64,000 bases of DNA from Rhynchopus euleeides (lineage: Eukaryota > Euglenozoa > Diplonemea > Diplonemida > Diplonemidae). The translations under genes were made by a program, and so were the position numbers. The notes beneath the pieces are model-generated. The model had not been told where the DNA came from. It saw nothing but the letters and a program-made list of their open reading frames with translations, and did not search any database. Positions 51,495-64,000 of this stretch are shown piece by piece; the stretch's first letter is position 1, and every line of letters begins with the position of its first letter. The stretch covers positions 2,046,001-2,110,000 of the forward strand of contig OY723243.1 in assembly GCA_963210315.1 (NCBI GenBank). Direction: 5' to 3'.

Positions 51495-54400
51495 ATGTCA
51501 CGGAGAGCGGTGCTGCTGCTGGCCACAGCCGGCAGCGCGTTGGCTGCGTGTCCGGATCAGACCGACCAAGCAGCGTGCGCGGGGGCCGGTTGCCTCTGGA
51601 ACACGCTGTGGGCTCCGAATCTCTGCACCTCGGACCCATGCAAGCCGAAGCTGAACCAGCAGACATGCACGCCTGTGTCACAGACAGTGCCCTTCCCGTG
51701 CTCTGCACCGGAGGGTGATCAGCAATTCTGCAGCGTGGCAGTGTGCCACTACGATGCACAGGCGCAGGAGTGCCAGGTTGCCAAGTGCCTCTTCCAGGAT
51801 GCAGCGAGTTGCAGCGGGGGGTGCACGTGGAAGGCGCCTACGACGTTTACAGGCACTGAGGCACCATCCGAGAAGGTCAGCTACTGCGTTGCGGACTACT
51901 GCACGGGTCTGGGGGAGGCAGTCTGCCAGAGCCAGCCGGGTTGCGAGTGGGCGGCGCCGACCTGCGGCCCCTCAGCCTGCGGGGTGCACCCGAACGAGGT
52001 TGCGTGCTCACACGACGCGAAGTGCGAATGGGACGACACCGGCGTGTGCAAGGGGACCGTGTGCGGTGCAGTCGGGACAGCGGGGCCGTGCAACACTGAT
52101 GCGAAGTGCATGTGGGACCCCGATGTGAATGCATGCATCGGAAAGACGTGCGACATCTACAACCACCCAGCGGACCGGTGCAAGTGCTTGGAAGACACGG
52201 CCTGCACGTGGCATGAGGCGGGCGCCGACTCCTTCTGCACCACCCCGCAGTTCAACACGTGCCCGGACCTGGACATCGCATTCGTGCTGGACGGGTCGGG
52301 TTCGATGCGCCGCTCCTTCGGTCGCCACCCGCACGGCTTCTACGGGCTGATGGAGATCCTGCGTGAGTGGATGGTGACTGTGCCGCTGACCGGGGACGAC
52401 CACACGGTGGGGGCAGCTGCGAAGACCAACACAGGCGCGTTCCGTATGACCTTCATCCAGTTCTCGATGGCAGAGGCACGCCCGGACCAGGACCACCCGA
52501 TGGGGTGTGCTGTGGGGCAGTGCACGAACGGGCTGCTGTCCGGCAATCGTGCCGAGCTTCAGGGAGACATCACCTGGCACGAAAACAACTACCAGGCGCA
52601 GTGGACGTACCTGCACGACGCGCTGAAGGATGTTGCGGACCACACCTTCCTCCCGACGCAGAGCCCCCCCGGGCGCCAGCACATTGTCATCATCATTGCC
52701 GACGGTGGGATCACAGACATCGACGGCGATGCATGCTGCGAGACTCGGTGCGGGGATCAGAGGTGCATTGACCGGAAGTGGTTGCCGCGCTACCCTACGA
52801 TGTTGAACGATGCGCAGGCGAAGCTGCGGTCTGAGGGCGTGACGGTGTTCGGGATTGTGATGCGGCGCTTCGACTACCACACCTTCCAGGACGACAACGC
52901 ACAGACGAAGCTGACCCCGCTGGTGAGCACACCCACGGACACGCACTTCATGAACCTGATGCTGGACGAGATCCCGACGAAGGTGCTCAACACCCTGTGC
53001 GACCCGAACAGCAAGTTCGGGAAGGTTGTGGTCAAGACGACAACAGGCGCGGGGTGCGCATTGAAGGACAGCAAGACCTGCGCTGCAACAGCTGCGTGCC
53101 AGTGGGACGACGCGAAGGCGAAGTGTGCGGACTCCAGCTGCTACCCGCTGTGCACACAGCAGAAGTGCGATGCCAACACCCTGTGCAAGTGGAGTGGCAT
53201 CCGCTGTGACCTGAAGCCTCCGGCATGTGAGTCGAAGGACGAGACGCAGTGCAAGGCGGAGGCGAAGTGCCTGTGGAACCCGCTGTGGGCCAACAAGTGC
53301 ATCAACAACCCGTGCTTGCCTAAGACCAACCACGACTCGTGTGTTGCCACTGTGACGACAATGCCGGCACCCTGCGACACGACCAACACCAATGTGGACT
53401 TCTGCGACCTGGAGGTGTGTGACTTCGACGACGTGACGCCGTCGTGCAATGTCAAGAAGTGCCTGCAAGTGTCGAAGGACACATGCGAGAAGGAGCCCGG
53501 ATGTGTGTGGACCGGGAAGCTGGCCTCCCCACCTGCGACGGTGTCTCCCGCTGACAAGGTGACCATGTGCAGCCCGAAGCCGTGCTCCCACACGCAGCAG
53601 GCAGACTGCACGAAGGACCCGCTGTGCAAGTGGGACAGCACGAACAAGTGTGTTGTGACGGACGCGTGCAAGCTCCACACCGACGAGCTGACTTGTCACA
53701 AGGACACGAAGTGCCACTGGGATGTGAAGGGAACACCCGTTGTCTGCACTGCGTCCCCGTGTGCGAAGCACACATCGCAGTCCCCGTGCGACACGGACGC
53801 GACGTGTACGTGGACGAAGGTGAACACGGTCGACGTGTGTGTCCCCAAGACGTGCGACAAGCACACCGCAAAGTGTCCCTGCGACGCCGACAAGGACTGC
53901 GTGTGGCACCACGGGCCACAGGGTGCTTTCTGCACCTTCCCGAAGTTCAACACGTGCCCGGACCTGGACATCGCATTCGTGCTGGACGGGTCGGGTTCGA
54001 TGCGCCGCTCCTTCGGTCACCACCCGCACGGCTTCTACGGGCTGATGGAGCTCCTGCGTGAGTGGATGGTGACTGTGCCGCTGACGGGGGACGACCACAC
54101 GGTGGGGGCAGCTGCGAAGACCAACACAGGCGCGTTCCGTATGACCTTCATCCAGTTCTCGATGGCAGAGGCACGCCCGGACCAGGACCACCCTGTGGGC
54201 TGTGCTGTGGGGCAGTGCACGGACGGGCTGCTGTCCGGCAATCGTGATGAGCTGCAGGGAGACATCACCTGGCACGAGGAGAACTACCAGGCGCAGTGGA
54301 CGTACCTGCACGACGCGCTGAAGGATGTTGCGGACCACACCTTCCTCCCGACGCAGAGCCCCCCCGGGCGCCAGCACGTCGTCATCATCATTGCCGACGG

Positions 54401-57400
54401 TGGGATCACAGACATCGACGGCGATGCATGCTGCGAGACGCAGTGCGGGGATCCCCGCTGTGTGGACCGCAACTGGAAGCCCACGTACCCTACTATGCTG
54501 ACCGACGCGCAGGCGAAGCTGCGGTCTGAGGGCGTGACGGTGTTCGGGATTGTGATGCGGCGATTCGACTACCACACCTTCCAGGACGACAACGCACAGA
54601 CGAAGCTGACCCCGCTGGTGAGCACACCCACGAGCACGCACTTCATGAACCTGATGCTGGACGAGATCCCGTCGAAGGTGCTCAACACCCTGTGCGACCC
54701 GAACAGCAAGTTCGGTCAGGTTGTGGTGCAGAACCCCCCCGGTTGCGCAGCACAGAAGGAGGCGGCAGTGTGCGTGTCGGACAAGGCGTGCGTGTGGGAC
54801 AAGGTCGCCACGGTTTGCAAGGAGTCCGTGTGCTACCCGCTGTGCACGGAGACGGACTGCAAGAAGAACCCTTTGTGCGCCTGGAACACGACGGAATGTG
54901 TCCAGAAGCCGCCCGGCTGCCTCGTGAAGGACCAGACGCAGTGCAAGGCGGATAAGACCTGCCTGTGGGACCCGCTGTGGGCCGACAAGTGCATCGACAA
55001 CCCCTGCCTGCCTCCGACGAAGGAAACCGACTGCCATGCCGTGGGTGTGACGATGCCGGTGCCGTGCAACGCCCCGGCTGCCGACCCCGACTTCTGCAAA
55101 CTGGATGTGTGTCAGTTCGACGCAAAGAATCAGCCGTCGTGCGAAGTGAAGAAGTGCCTGCAGGTGTCGAAGGACACATGCGAGAAGGAGCCCGGATGTG
55201 TGTGGACCGGGAAGCTGGCATCCCCACCTGCGACGGTGTCTCCCACAGACAAGGTGAACATGTGCAGCCCGAAGCCGTGCTCCCACACGCAGCAGGCAGA
55301 CTGCACGAAGGACCCGCTGTGCAAGTGGGACAGCACGAACAAGTGTGTTGTGACGGACGAGTGCAAACGCCACACAGACGAGCTGAAGTGTGACAAGGAC
55401 GCGAAGTGCCATTGGGATGTGAAGGGATCGCCGGCTGTCTGCACTGAGACCCCGTGTGCGAAGCACACATCGCAGTCCCCGTGCGACACGGACGGCAAGT
55501 GTATGTGGACGAAGGTGAACGCGGTCGACGTGTGTGTCCCCAAGACGTGCGACAAGCACACCGCAAAGTGCCCCTGCGACACCGATAAGGACTGCGTGTG
55601 GCACCACGGGCCACAGGGTGCATTCTGCACCACCCCGCAGTTCAACACGTGCCCGGACCTGGACATCGCGTTCGTGCTGGACGGGTCGGGTTCGATGCGC
55701 CGCTCCTTCGGTCGCCACCCGCACGGCTTCTACGGGCTGATGGAGCTCCTGCGTGAGTGGATGGTGACTGTGCCGCTGACCGGGGACGACCACACGGCGG
55801 GGGCAGCCGGCGCATCGCGTGGCAAAGGTTTCCGTATGACCTTCATCCAGTTCTCGATGGCAGAGGCACGCCCGGACCAGGACCATCCGATGGGGTGTGC
55901 TGTGGGGCAGTGCACGAACGGGCTGCTGTCTGGCAGGCGTGACGAGCTTCAGGGAGACATCACCTGGCACGAGGACAACTACCAGGCGCAGTGGACGTAC
56001 CTGCACGACGCGCTGAAGGATGTTGCGGACCACACCTTCCTCCCGACGCAGAGCCCTCCGTGGAGACAGCACGTCGTCATCATCATTGCCGACGGTGGGA
56101 TCACAGACATCGACGGCGATGCATGCTGCGCGGACAGCTGTGGGAACCCGCGCTGTGTGGACCGCCGTTGGAAGCCGACATACCCTAAGATGCTGAATGA
56201 CGCGCAGGCGAAGCTGCGGTCTGAGGGCGTGACGGTGTTCGGGATTGTGATGCGGCGATTCGACTACCACACCTTCCAGGACGACAACGCACAGACGAAG
56301 CTGACCCCGCTGGTGAGCGAGCCTTCCTACGACCACTTCATGAACCTGATGCTGGACGAGATCCCGTCGAAGGTGCTCAACACCCTGTGCGACCCGAACA
56401 GCAAGTTCGGAAAGGTTGTGGTCGGGGGGCACAAAACAGGTTGTGCTGTCCAGAAGGAGGCGGCAGTGTGCGTGTCAGACAAGGCGTGCGTGTGGGACAA
56501 GGTCGCCACGGTTTGCAAGGAGTCCGTGTGCTACCCGCTGTGCACGGAGACGGACTGCAAGAAGAACCCTTTGTGCGCCTGGAACACGGCGGAATGTGTC
56601 CAGAAGCCGCCCGGCTGCCTCGCGAAGGACCAGACGCAGTGCAAGGCGGACAAGACCTGCCTGTGGGACCCGCTGTGGGCCGACAAGTGCATCGACAACC
56701 CCTGCCTGCCTCCGACGAAGGAAACCGACTGCCATGCCGTGGGTGTGACGATGCCGGTGCCGTGCGACTCGCCTGCCGCAGACCCGGACTTCTGCAAACT
56801 GGATGTGTGCCAGTTCGACGCAAAGAAGCAGCCGTCGTGCGAAGTGAAGAAGTGCCTGCAGGTGTCGAAGGACACATGCGAGAAGGAGCCCGGATGTGTG
56901 TGGACCGGGAAGCTGGCCTCCCCACCTGCGACGGTGTCTCCCACAGACAAGGTGAACATGTGCAGCCCGAAGCCGTGCTCCCACACGCAGCACAGGCAGA
57001 CTGCACGAAGGACCCGCTGTGCAAGTGGGACAGCACGAACAAGTGTGTTGTGACGGACGAGTGCAAACGCCACACAGACGAGCTGAAGTGTGACAAGGAC
57101 GCGAAGTGCCATTGGGATGTGAAGGGATCGCCGGCTGTCTGCACTGAGACCCCGTGTGCGAAGCACACATCACAGTCCCCGTGCGACACGGACGCGACGT
57201 GTACGTGGACGAAGGTGAACACGGTCGACGTGTGTGTCCCCAAGACGTGCGACCACCACAAAGAGCGGTGTCCGTGCCAAGCCGACAAGGACTGCGTGTG
57301 GCACCACGGGCCACAGGGTGGCTTCTGCACCATCCCGAAGTTCAACACGTGCCCGGACCTGGACATCGCGTTCGTGCTGGACGGGTCGGGTTCGATGCGC

Positions 57401-60400
57401 CGCTCCTTCGGTCGCCACCCGCACGGCTTCTACGGGCTGATGGAGCTCCTGCGTGAGTGGATGGTGACTGTGCCGCTGACGGGGGACGACCACACGGTGG
57501 GGGCAGCTGCGAAGACCAACACAGGCGCGTTCCGTATGACCTTCATCCAGTTCTCGATGGCAGAGGCACGCCCGGACCAGGACCACCCTGTGGGCTGTGC
57601 TGTGGGGCAGTGCACGAACGGGCTGCTGTCCGGCAATCGTGCCGAGCTTCAGGGAGACATCACCTGGCACGAGGACAACTACCAGGCGCAGTGGACGTAC
57701 CTGCACGACGCGCTGATGGACGTTGCGGACCACACCTTCCTCCCGACGCAGAGCCCCCCCGGGCGCCAGCACGTCGTCATCATCATTGCCGACGGTGGGA
57801 TCACAGACATCGACGGCGATGCATGCTGCGAGACGCAGTGTGGGGATCCCCGCTGTGTGGACCGCCGTTGGAAGCCGACGTATCCCGGAATCCTGAACGA
57901 AGCGCAGACGAAGCTGCGGTCTGAGGGCGTGACGGTGTTCGGGATTGTGATGCGGCGCTTCGACTACCACACCTTCCAGGACGACAACGCACAGACGAAG
58001 CTGACCCCGCTGGTGAGCAACCCGCGTGGCGACCACTTCATGAACCTGATGCTGGACGAGATCCCGTCGAAGGTGCTCAACACGTTCTGCGACCCGAACA
58101 GCAAGTTCGGGAAGAAGGTCGCCCAGGCGCCGCCGACATGCAAGGATCTGAAGACGGTGGCGAACTGCTCGTTGGACACAGCCTGTGTGTGGGATGCCAC
58201 GAAGCTGAGCTGCGGGGAGTCGGAGTGCTACCCGCTGTGCACGAAGGCCGACTGCGACACCAACACGAAGTGCTTCTGGGGCGGCAAGGAGTGCAAGCTG
58301 ACGCCCCTCACGCCGGCTCCCGCTACATCGGCGCCCTCCACCGCAGTTCCGCCCACCCCGATGCCAGCAACCCCCGCTCCTCCGACGAGTGCTCCGGCTA
58401 CCCCCGCCCCTCCGACACCAGCGCCGGCCACTCCCGCACCGCCCACGGCTGCACCGCCCACACCTGCCCCGACACCGGTGCCCACTCCGGAGCCGCCGAT
58501 TGACGAGTGCAAGGATGCGGCGACGAGCCAGGTCTGCAAGGCGAAGGCGCAGCTGTGCCGCGATCCCGACCACAAGAAGAAGGGAGACTGGGAGTGCCTG
58601 TGCCCGCCCCCGAGCAAGGTGCTGGCAGTCGGGAAAGCCGTTGCCGACTGCAGCTTTGACGAGTGCAAGCAGAAGGATGTGGTGTGTGTGCAGCAGGGCC
58701 AGAAGTGCAAGGACACGGATCTGCTGAAGAAGGACACGTGGCAGTGCGAGTGCGTTCCTCCGCAGACGGGCACGCCAGCGCCCATGACCCCCGCGGTGTG
58801 CAAGGACCCGCCCGGCGACTGCGAGGTGAACTGGGCGACGTGCCATGCGGCAGGGCAGACCTGTGTGGCCGGGGCGAATGACAAGGATGGGAAATTTGAG
58901 TGCGCATGCATGCCCCCGTCGAAGGGGGCGAACGGGGCCAACGCCCCGGCACAGTGCGTGTTGGACGAGTGCAAGGATGTGTGCCCGACATGCGCTAAGA
59001 CAAAGGCGGCGGGGACGAATGTGTGCGAGGCTGCCGGGCAGGATTGCGAGGACCTGAACACGGGGCATGCGAACCTGCGTGACTGGCGCTGCAAGTGCAA
59101 GCCGCCGATGGTGGGGACGAAGACGACCGCGCCTGCGGACTGCACGATGGACGAGTGCAAGGTGAAGTGCCCGACGTGCGCTGACACCGGGAGCGGCAAC
59201 ATCTGCACCAAGGCGGGCCAGACGTGCGTGGAGCACGATGTGCGCAACACCTCCGACTGGGAGTGCGTGTGCGTGGACCCGAAGGTGGGGCGCGCACTGA
59301 CCGCGGTGGCGACGTGCACAGAGGACGAGTGCCGTTCGAATGAGAAGGTGTGCGTCGCGGCAGGGCAGACGTGCATCGACACCGACCCCACAAAGGCAGG
59401 GAGCTGGAAGTGCCAGTGCCCCCCGCCGTCGCAGACGGTGTCCCTCGGTGCCGCGGCCGTGTGTGAGGAGGACGAGTGCAAGGTGGAGGAGAACAGGAAG
59501 AAGTGTGCAGACGTCGGGCAGACATGTGTGGACCCCGACCCGAAGACGAAGGACAGCTGGGAGTGCCACTGCCCCCCACCGAGCACTGGGAAGCAGCGTC
59601 TCGGGGCTGTGGTGCCGTGCCAGCTGGACGAGTGCAAGGTGGTGTGCCCAACATGCGCGTCAACGAACAACAACACGGCGGCAAACGTGTGCGAGGCGAA
59701 GAACCAGACCTGCCACGACCCGATCACGACAGCGGCGAGTGTGAGCGACTGGACGTGCACCTGCAAGGGGAGTGCCAAGTCTGCCGTGACGGCGCCTGTG
59801 GCACAGTGCCAGGAGGGGAAGGACGAGTGCGTGGAGTACTCATCGGCGGTGACGTGCGCCCACGTGCCGCGCTACACGAAGGATGGGTGCCTCTGTGCGT
59901 GCGGGTGGACGGCGACCTTCAAGGACCACACCGGGAAGCCGATCCAGCTGCCTCCTGGCCCCGGGGCATCGAAGCCGTGTGACACGGGGTGCTGCAACCC
60001 CCAGGCGGACCCGTCGGGGGACTGGTGCTACCTTGCTGCCGACGACTACAACAAGAAGAAGCCGCAGTGCAGTGCCCGCCGCCAGTCCTGCGTCGCGGCA
60101 GGGCAGGTGCCCGCGGACGGGGGGAAGCCGTCGGCACAGAAGCCTGTGCCTGGGATCCCAAGCGGGCAGAGCAACAAGTGCACGGAGAAGGGGCAGCTCT
60201 GTGTCGACCCGAACAAGCTCGCCACAGACGACTGGCAGTGCAAGTGTGTGCCGCCGAAGACCGGTGCGCCGGGCATGCAGGTGCCGGCCGTGTGCGTGGA
60301 GGACGAGTGCACAGATCACGCTGCGGTGTGCCTCGCCATGAACCAGCGGTGCGTGGACCCCAACACGGCGAGCAACAACGACTGGTACTGCGAGTGCACC

Positions 60401-63400
60401 GTGGGCCCTGCAACGAAGAAGGTGGGGGGTGTGGCTGTGTGCGTGCTTGACGAGTGCACGGAGGTGTGCCCGACGTGCGCGACCGACAACTCGACAGACG
60501 TGTGCGCGGCTGTCGGGCAGGTGTGCGAAGACCCGAAGCAGACGGACACCTCTCTCGGGGATTGGGTGTGCAAGTGTGCGCCCCCTTCTGTGGGGTCGAA
60601 TGTGGGTGGGCCGGTGGCGCGTTGCATCCTTGATGAGTGTGCTCTGGCGTGCCCGACGTGCGCATACGACGCGACGGCGAAGAAGACCGTGTGCGAGAAG
60701 AAGGGGCAGACATGCGAGGACCCGAACAAGGATGCCGCATCCACAAACGACTGGAGATGCAAGTGCCCACCGCCGTCGCACACGCTTGCTGTCGCCAACC
60801 CAGCTGTGTGCGAGGAGGACGAGTGCGAGGCGAACGGGAAGGTGTGCCTGAAGGGGCAGCAGTGCGTCGACCCTGACCAGCTGAAGAAGGACGACTGGTA
60901 CTGCGAGTGCGTGGCGCCCGCTAAGGGGTCGCAGGTTAAGGGCCCTGCTGTGTGCGAGCAGGACGAGTGCAAGACGAAGGGGTCTGTGTGCGCCAAGGCG
61001 GGCCAGACATGCAAGGACCACGACGTGAAGAAGCTCGGCAACTGGTTCTGCGAGTGCATCGCACCCGACAGGGGTGTGGCGGGGGCGCAGAAGCCTGCCA
61101 AGTGCCTGCCGCCGGATGTCTGCAAAGAGGGCGGCGAGGCTGTGTGCAGCGTGGCGGGTCAGCACTGCGAAAAGGCACCGGGCGGGACGAAGTTCCAATG
61201 CGCATGCATCGCCCCGTACACCGGGGCTGCTGTGGTCGGCAAGACGGCGGTGTGCACGCTGGACGAGTGCGCCACGGTGTGCCCCAGCTGCCAGAAGACC
61301 AGCGCGTCGCAGAAGAAGGGCGTGTGCGAGCTGCACGACCAGGTGTGCGAGGACCCCGACAAGACGAAGACAGGCGACTGGGTGTGCAAGTGCAAGCCGC
61401 CTGCCCGTGGGAACGCGCTGGTCGGGGCTGCCGCGGTGTGCGTGCTGGACGAGTGCAAGGAGCAGTGCGCGACCTGCGAGAAGGACGTGTGCAGTGCGAA
61501 GGGGCAGACGTGTGTGGACCCCAGCACCAGCCCGCTGCACGTGAGCGACTGGATGTGCAAGTGCCCGCCGCCATCGACAAACTCGCGGACAGGTGCGCCT
61601 GTGCAGGAGTGCATGTTTGACGAGTGCACGCAGCACACCACCGCATGCGCAGCAGCCGGGCAGGTGTGCGTCGACCCCGACACAAAGAAGACGGGCGACT
61701 GGGAGTGCCACTGCCCGCCCCCCGCGTCGGGATCGGCTTCAAAGGGGCCGGCAGGGACGTGCACCCTGAACGAGTGCACGGCGCAGTGCCCGACGTGTGC
61801 CGACAGCGGGAAGGGGAACGTGTGCCTGCTGGACCAGCAGGTGTGTGTCGACCCCGACCACGCCACCCCGTCGAACTGGTTCTGCCAGTGCCCGGAGGGG
61901 TCGTCGTTCAAGGTTGGCGGGGTGGTGCCGAAGTGCATGCTGAACGAGTGCAAGGAGGTGTGCCCGACGTGCGCGGACAAGGGCGGCGGGAACATCTGCG
62001 AGCGTGACGGGCAGACATGCCACGACAAGAACACCGAGGCCTACGCGACGGGGGACTGGCAGTGCCGCTGCCCGCCCCCGCTGCAGGACAAGTTTACCAC
62101 CGCGGGGCTGGCGGTGTGCGGGCTGGACGAGTGCACGGAGAACGTGAACGGGACCATTCCCGGGGCCATCTGTGGGCAGGCGGGGCAGGCGTGCCACGAC
62201 TCACACCTCGGTACGCTCGGCGACTTCGACTGCGTGTGCGTGAAGCCGCGCCAGGGGACGAAGACGGGTGGGCCGGCACTGTGCACAACAGACGAGTGCC
62301 TCATCCACGGGGACAAGTGCGGCAAGGCGAACCAGACCTGCATTGACAGGAACCTGACGGCGCTGAACGACTGGGAGTGCGTGTGCCCGCCGCCGTCTTC
62401 TAATGTGCAGCAGGGGGCGGTGGCTGTGTGCGAGGTTGACGAGTGCATGGACAAGCGGTACGTGTGCGAGGGAGCGAAGCCTGCGCAGCAGTGCGTCGAC
62501 ACCGACAAGCTGAAGGACGGGACGTGGGAGTGCCGGTGCGTGGCGCCGTCTTCGGGTTCCGCGGCTGGGAAGGCTGCATCCTGCCTGCTCAACGAGTGCA
62601 AGCAGCAGTGCGCGACCTGTGAGAAGGGCGTGTGTGCCGCCGCAGGGCAGACGTGCGAGGACCCGAACCCCTCTTTTGCCAGCCTGCACGACTGGGTGTG
62701 CAAGTGCGCGCCGCCGTCGACGCAGTCTGCAGTGGCAAACACCGCCGTGTGCTCTGTGGACGAGTGCGAGCGTGCGCGCCATGTGTGTGCGGCCGCGGGG
62801 CAGACGTGCGTCGACCCGAACAAGGCGGCGAACAGCCTGAGCGACTGGGAGTGCCACTGCCAGGCGCCTGCGAGCGGGAAGGCGAAGAAGGGCCTGGCGG
62901 TGTGCATCGTGGACGAGTGCAAGAGCCACGGGCACGTGTGCATCACCCACGGGCAGGTGTGTGCCGACACCCACAAGGGCGAGAAGAGCCTGAACGACTG
63001 GGAGTGCCTGTGCCCGGCACCCGAGGTGGGGCCCCCCGGGAAGCAGAAGGCGGCGTCGTGCAGGATGGTTGGGGAGTGCGAAGACCCGACGGTCAGCGAC
63101 GTGTGCACGTCCGCGGGGCAGGTGTGTGATGACCCCGACAAGGCAAAGAAGGGCGACTGGCGGTGCCTGTGCCTGCCCCCGGCGACGGGCGCGCCGGGTG
63201 CGATGGCTGCAGCGGCGTGTGCGCTGGACGAGTGTGTGTCGCAGTGCTCGACGTGTGCCGGATCTGCCTGCACTGACGCGGGGCAGACATGCGTCGATGT
63301 GAACAAGGACCCCCTGACTGGGCTGAACTCGTGGGAGTGCCGCTGCGTTGCGCCTGCGTCTGGGTCACAGGTCGGCGCTGCCGCCGTGTGCCAGGAGAAT

Positions 63401-64000
63401 GAGTGCGACGTGCACCGGTCTACATGCGTGACGGCTGGGCAGGACTGCGTGGACCCGAACCCCAAGGTGCTGGGGGACTGGCGCTGCGAGTGCAAGGCGC
63501 CGGGCAAGGGGCAGTCGACAGGCTCCGTCGCGCAGTGCATGGTGGACGAGTGCGACGTGCACGGTGTGGTGTGCACGGCAAAGGGGCAGACGTGTGTCGA
63601 CAAGAACACCGCCGCCTCGTCGCTGAACGACTGGGAGTGCCAGTGCGCTGCGCCGTGGGCGGGGAGTGCGGTGGCGGCGCCTGCGAAGTGCACGCTCGAC
63701 GAGTGCACGCTGTACGGAGAGACGTGCCGCGGTGCCGGGCAGACGTGCGTTGACCTGGAGGTCGGGCTCGAGGGATTCTGGCGGTGCTTCTGCCCGCCGC
63801 CGAACGAGAAGGTGTCGAGGGCGGGGTCACCTGCGCGGTGCACGGTGGACGAGTGCACGGAGGTGTTCGGGAACATCACCGCTGTGCTGGCCAAGGGGGC
63901 GAAGAACGAGTGCGAGAAGAAGGGGCAGACGTGCGTGGACCCCGACACGTCGTACAACCATCTCGGGAACTGGGTGTGCCAGTGCCCTGGGAGCAATCAG
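51495..64000 (+). CDS. Giant secreted protein: four vWA domains plus ~33 Cys-rich modules, 3' end beyond window
   Basis: Starts with a clear signal peptide (MSRRAVLLLATAGSALA then ACPDQTD). Next come Cys-rich linkers with repeated CKWD/CLWNPLW/CVWD units, then four vWA domains starting at about 52251, 53946, 55641 and 57341. Each has the metal-site motif DGSGSMR, the block IIIADGGITDIDGD and extra conserved cysteines. After vWA4 comes a Pro/Ala/Thr stalk (58306-58500), then ~33 modules of 50-65 residues with pattern DEC...C...GQxC.DP...DW.C.CPPP...C, in two forms (with or without an extra CPTC). The frame is open to the window end. A 2-bp (CA) insertion at about 56990-56993, relative to the equivalent place in earlier repeats, shifts the frame between vWA3 and vWA4. 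This could be an assembly error, an allele or real inactivation. Likely an extracellular adhesin or matrix protein; ligand unknown. Confidence 0.85.
52251..58110 (+). repeat. 1,695-bp coding tandem repeat (vWA plus Cys linker), four copies
   Basis: vWA starts are spaced 1,695, 1,695 and 1,700 bp. The last spacing is 1,695 plus one codon plus the 2-bp insertion. Copies are almost identical at the nucleotide level, including third positions, across the vWA part; linkers vary slightly more. Confidence 0.92.

Noticed and set aside
52008-56432. Open frame of 1,474 codons on the minus strand across the vWA gene
   Set aside because: It is a shadow of the strongly biased GC-rich codons of the plus-strand gene; its Arg/Val/Leu-rich product has no domain and repeats with the same 1,695-bp period.
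57170-63996. Several minus-strand and alternative-frame open frames over the DEC modules (up to 799 codons)
   Set aside because: All mirror the Cys-codon periodicity of the real frame; none has a start context or domain.

Overview
This 64 kb window comes from a GC-rich nuclear genome of a protist. My best guess is a euglenozoan, most likely a diplonemid. The reasons are: short cis-introns of the GTATG...CAG type; pyrimidine-tract/CAG sites just upstream of start codons that look like spliced-leader acceptors; a non-LTR retrotransposon of the ingi/L1Tc kind with a 2A peptide; and two tyrosine-recombinase (YR) retroelements with the gag-YR-RT order known from VIPER/TATE of trypanosomatids. This is inference; no rRNA, tRNA or SL RNA gene was found to settle it.

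Layout. 1-5.6 kb: the 3' part of a gene for a huge protein made of about 50 copies of a 37-residue repeat, with three tiny introns near its 3' end. 5.6-19 kb: gene-poor DNA with two long-armed inverted-repeat (fold-back) elements, a broken YR retroelement, a hAT-like element and a hAT MITE with a perfect 8-bp target duplication. 19.2-22.4 kb: a three-exon STE/MEKK-like protein kinase gene ending in a predicted membrane anchor. 22.4-27.5 kb: no recognised gene, but palindromic repeats and a 14-bp minisatellite. 27.6-32.4 kb: a largely whole YR retroelement on the minus strand. 32.4-37.8 kb: dispersed GC-hairpin repeats and a dense palindromic G-run/TAAATTA array. 37.8-43.9 kb: a LINE whose ORF1 and ORF2 lie in one frame, separated only by UGA-CGG and then a 2A motif. 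43.9-48.3 kb: stacked inverted-repeat elements (TACCGTA-ended, TACATGTA-rich and GGGTACCC-ended). 48.9-64 kb: two plus-strand host genes, a mitochondrial MidA/NDUFAF7-like methyltransferase homologue with altered motifs and a giant secreted protein with four near-identical von Willebrand A (vWA) domains and about 33 Cys-rich modules, running off the window.

All four recognised host genes are on the plus strand and functionally unrelated: a possible axoneme/cytoskeletal repeat protein, a membrane-tethered kinase, a mitochondrial assembly factor and a cell-surface or secreted adhesin-like protein. The spaces between them are filled mostly by mobile and palindromic DNA, with clear nesting (hAT MITE in a fold-back terminus, LINE in a TACATGTA repeat). 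The most unusual coding arrangement is the LINE junction (stop-codon read-through plus 2A).
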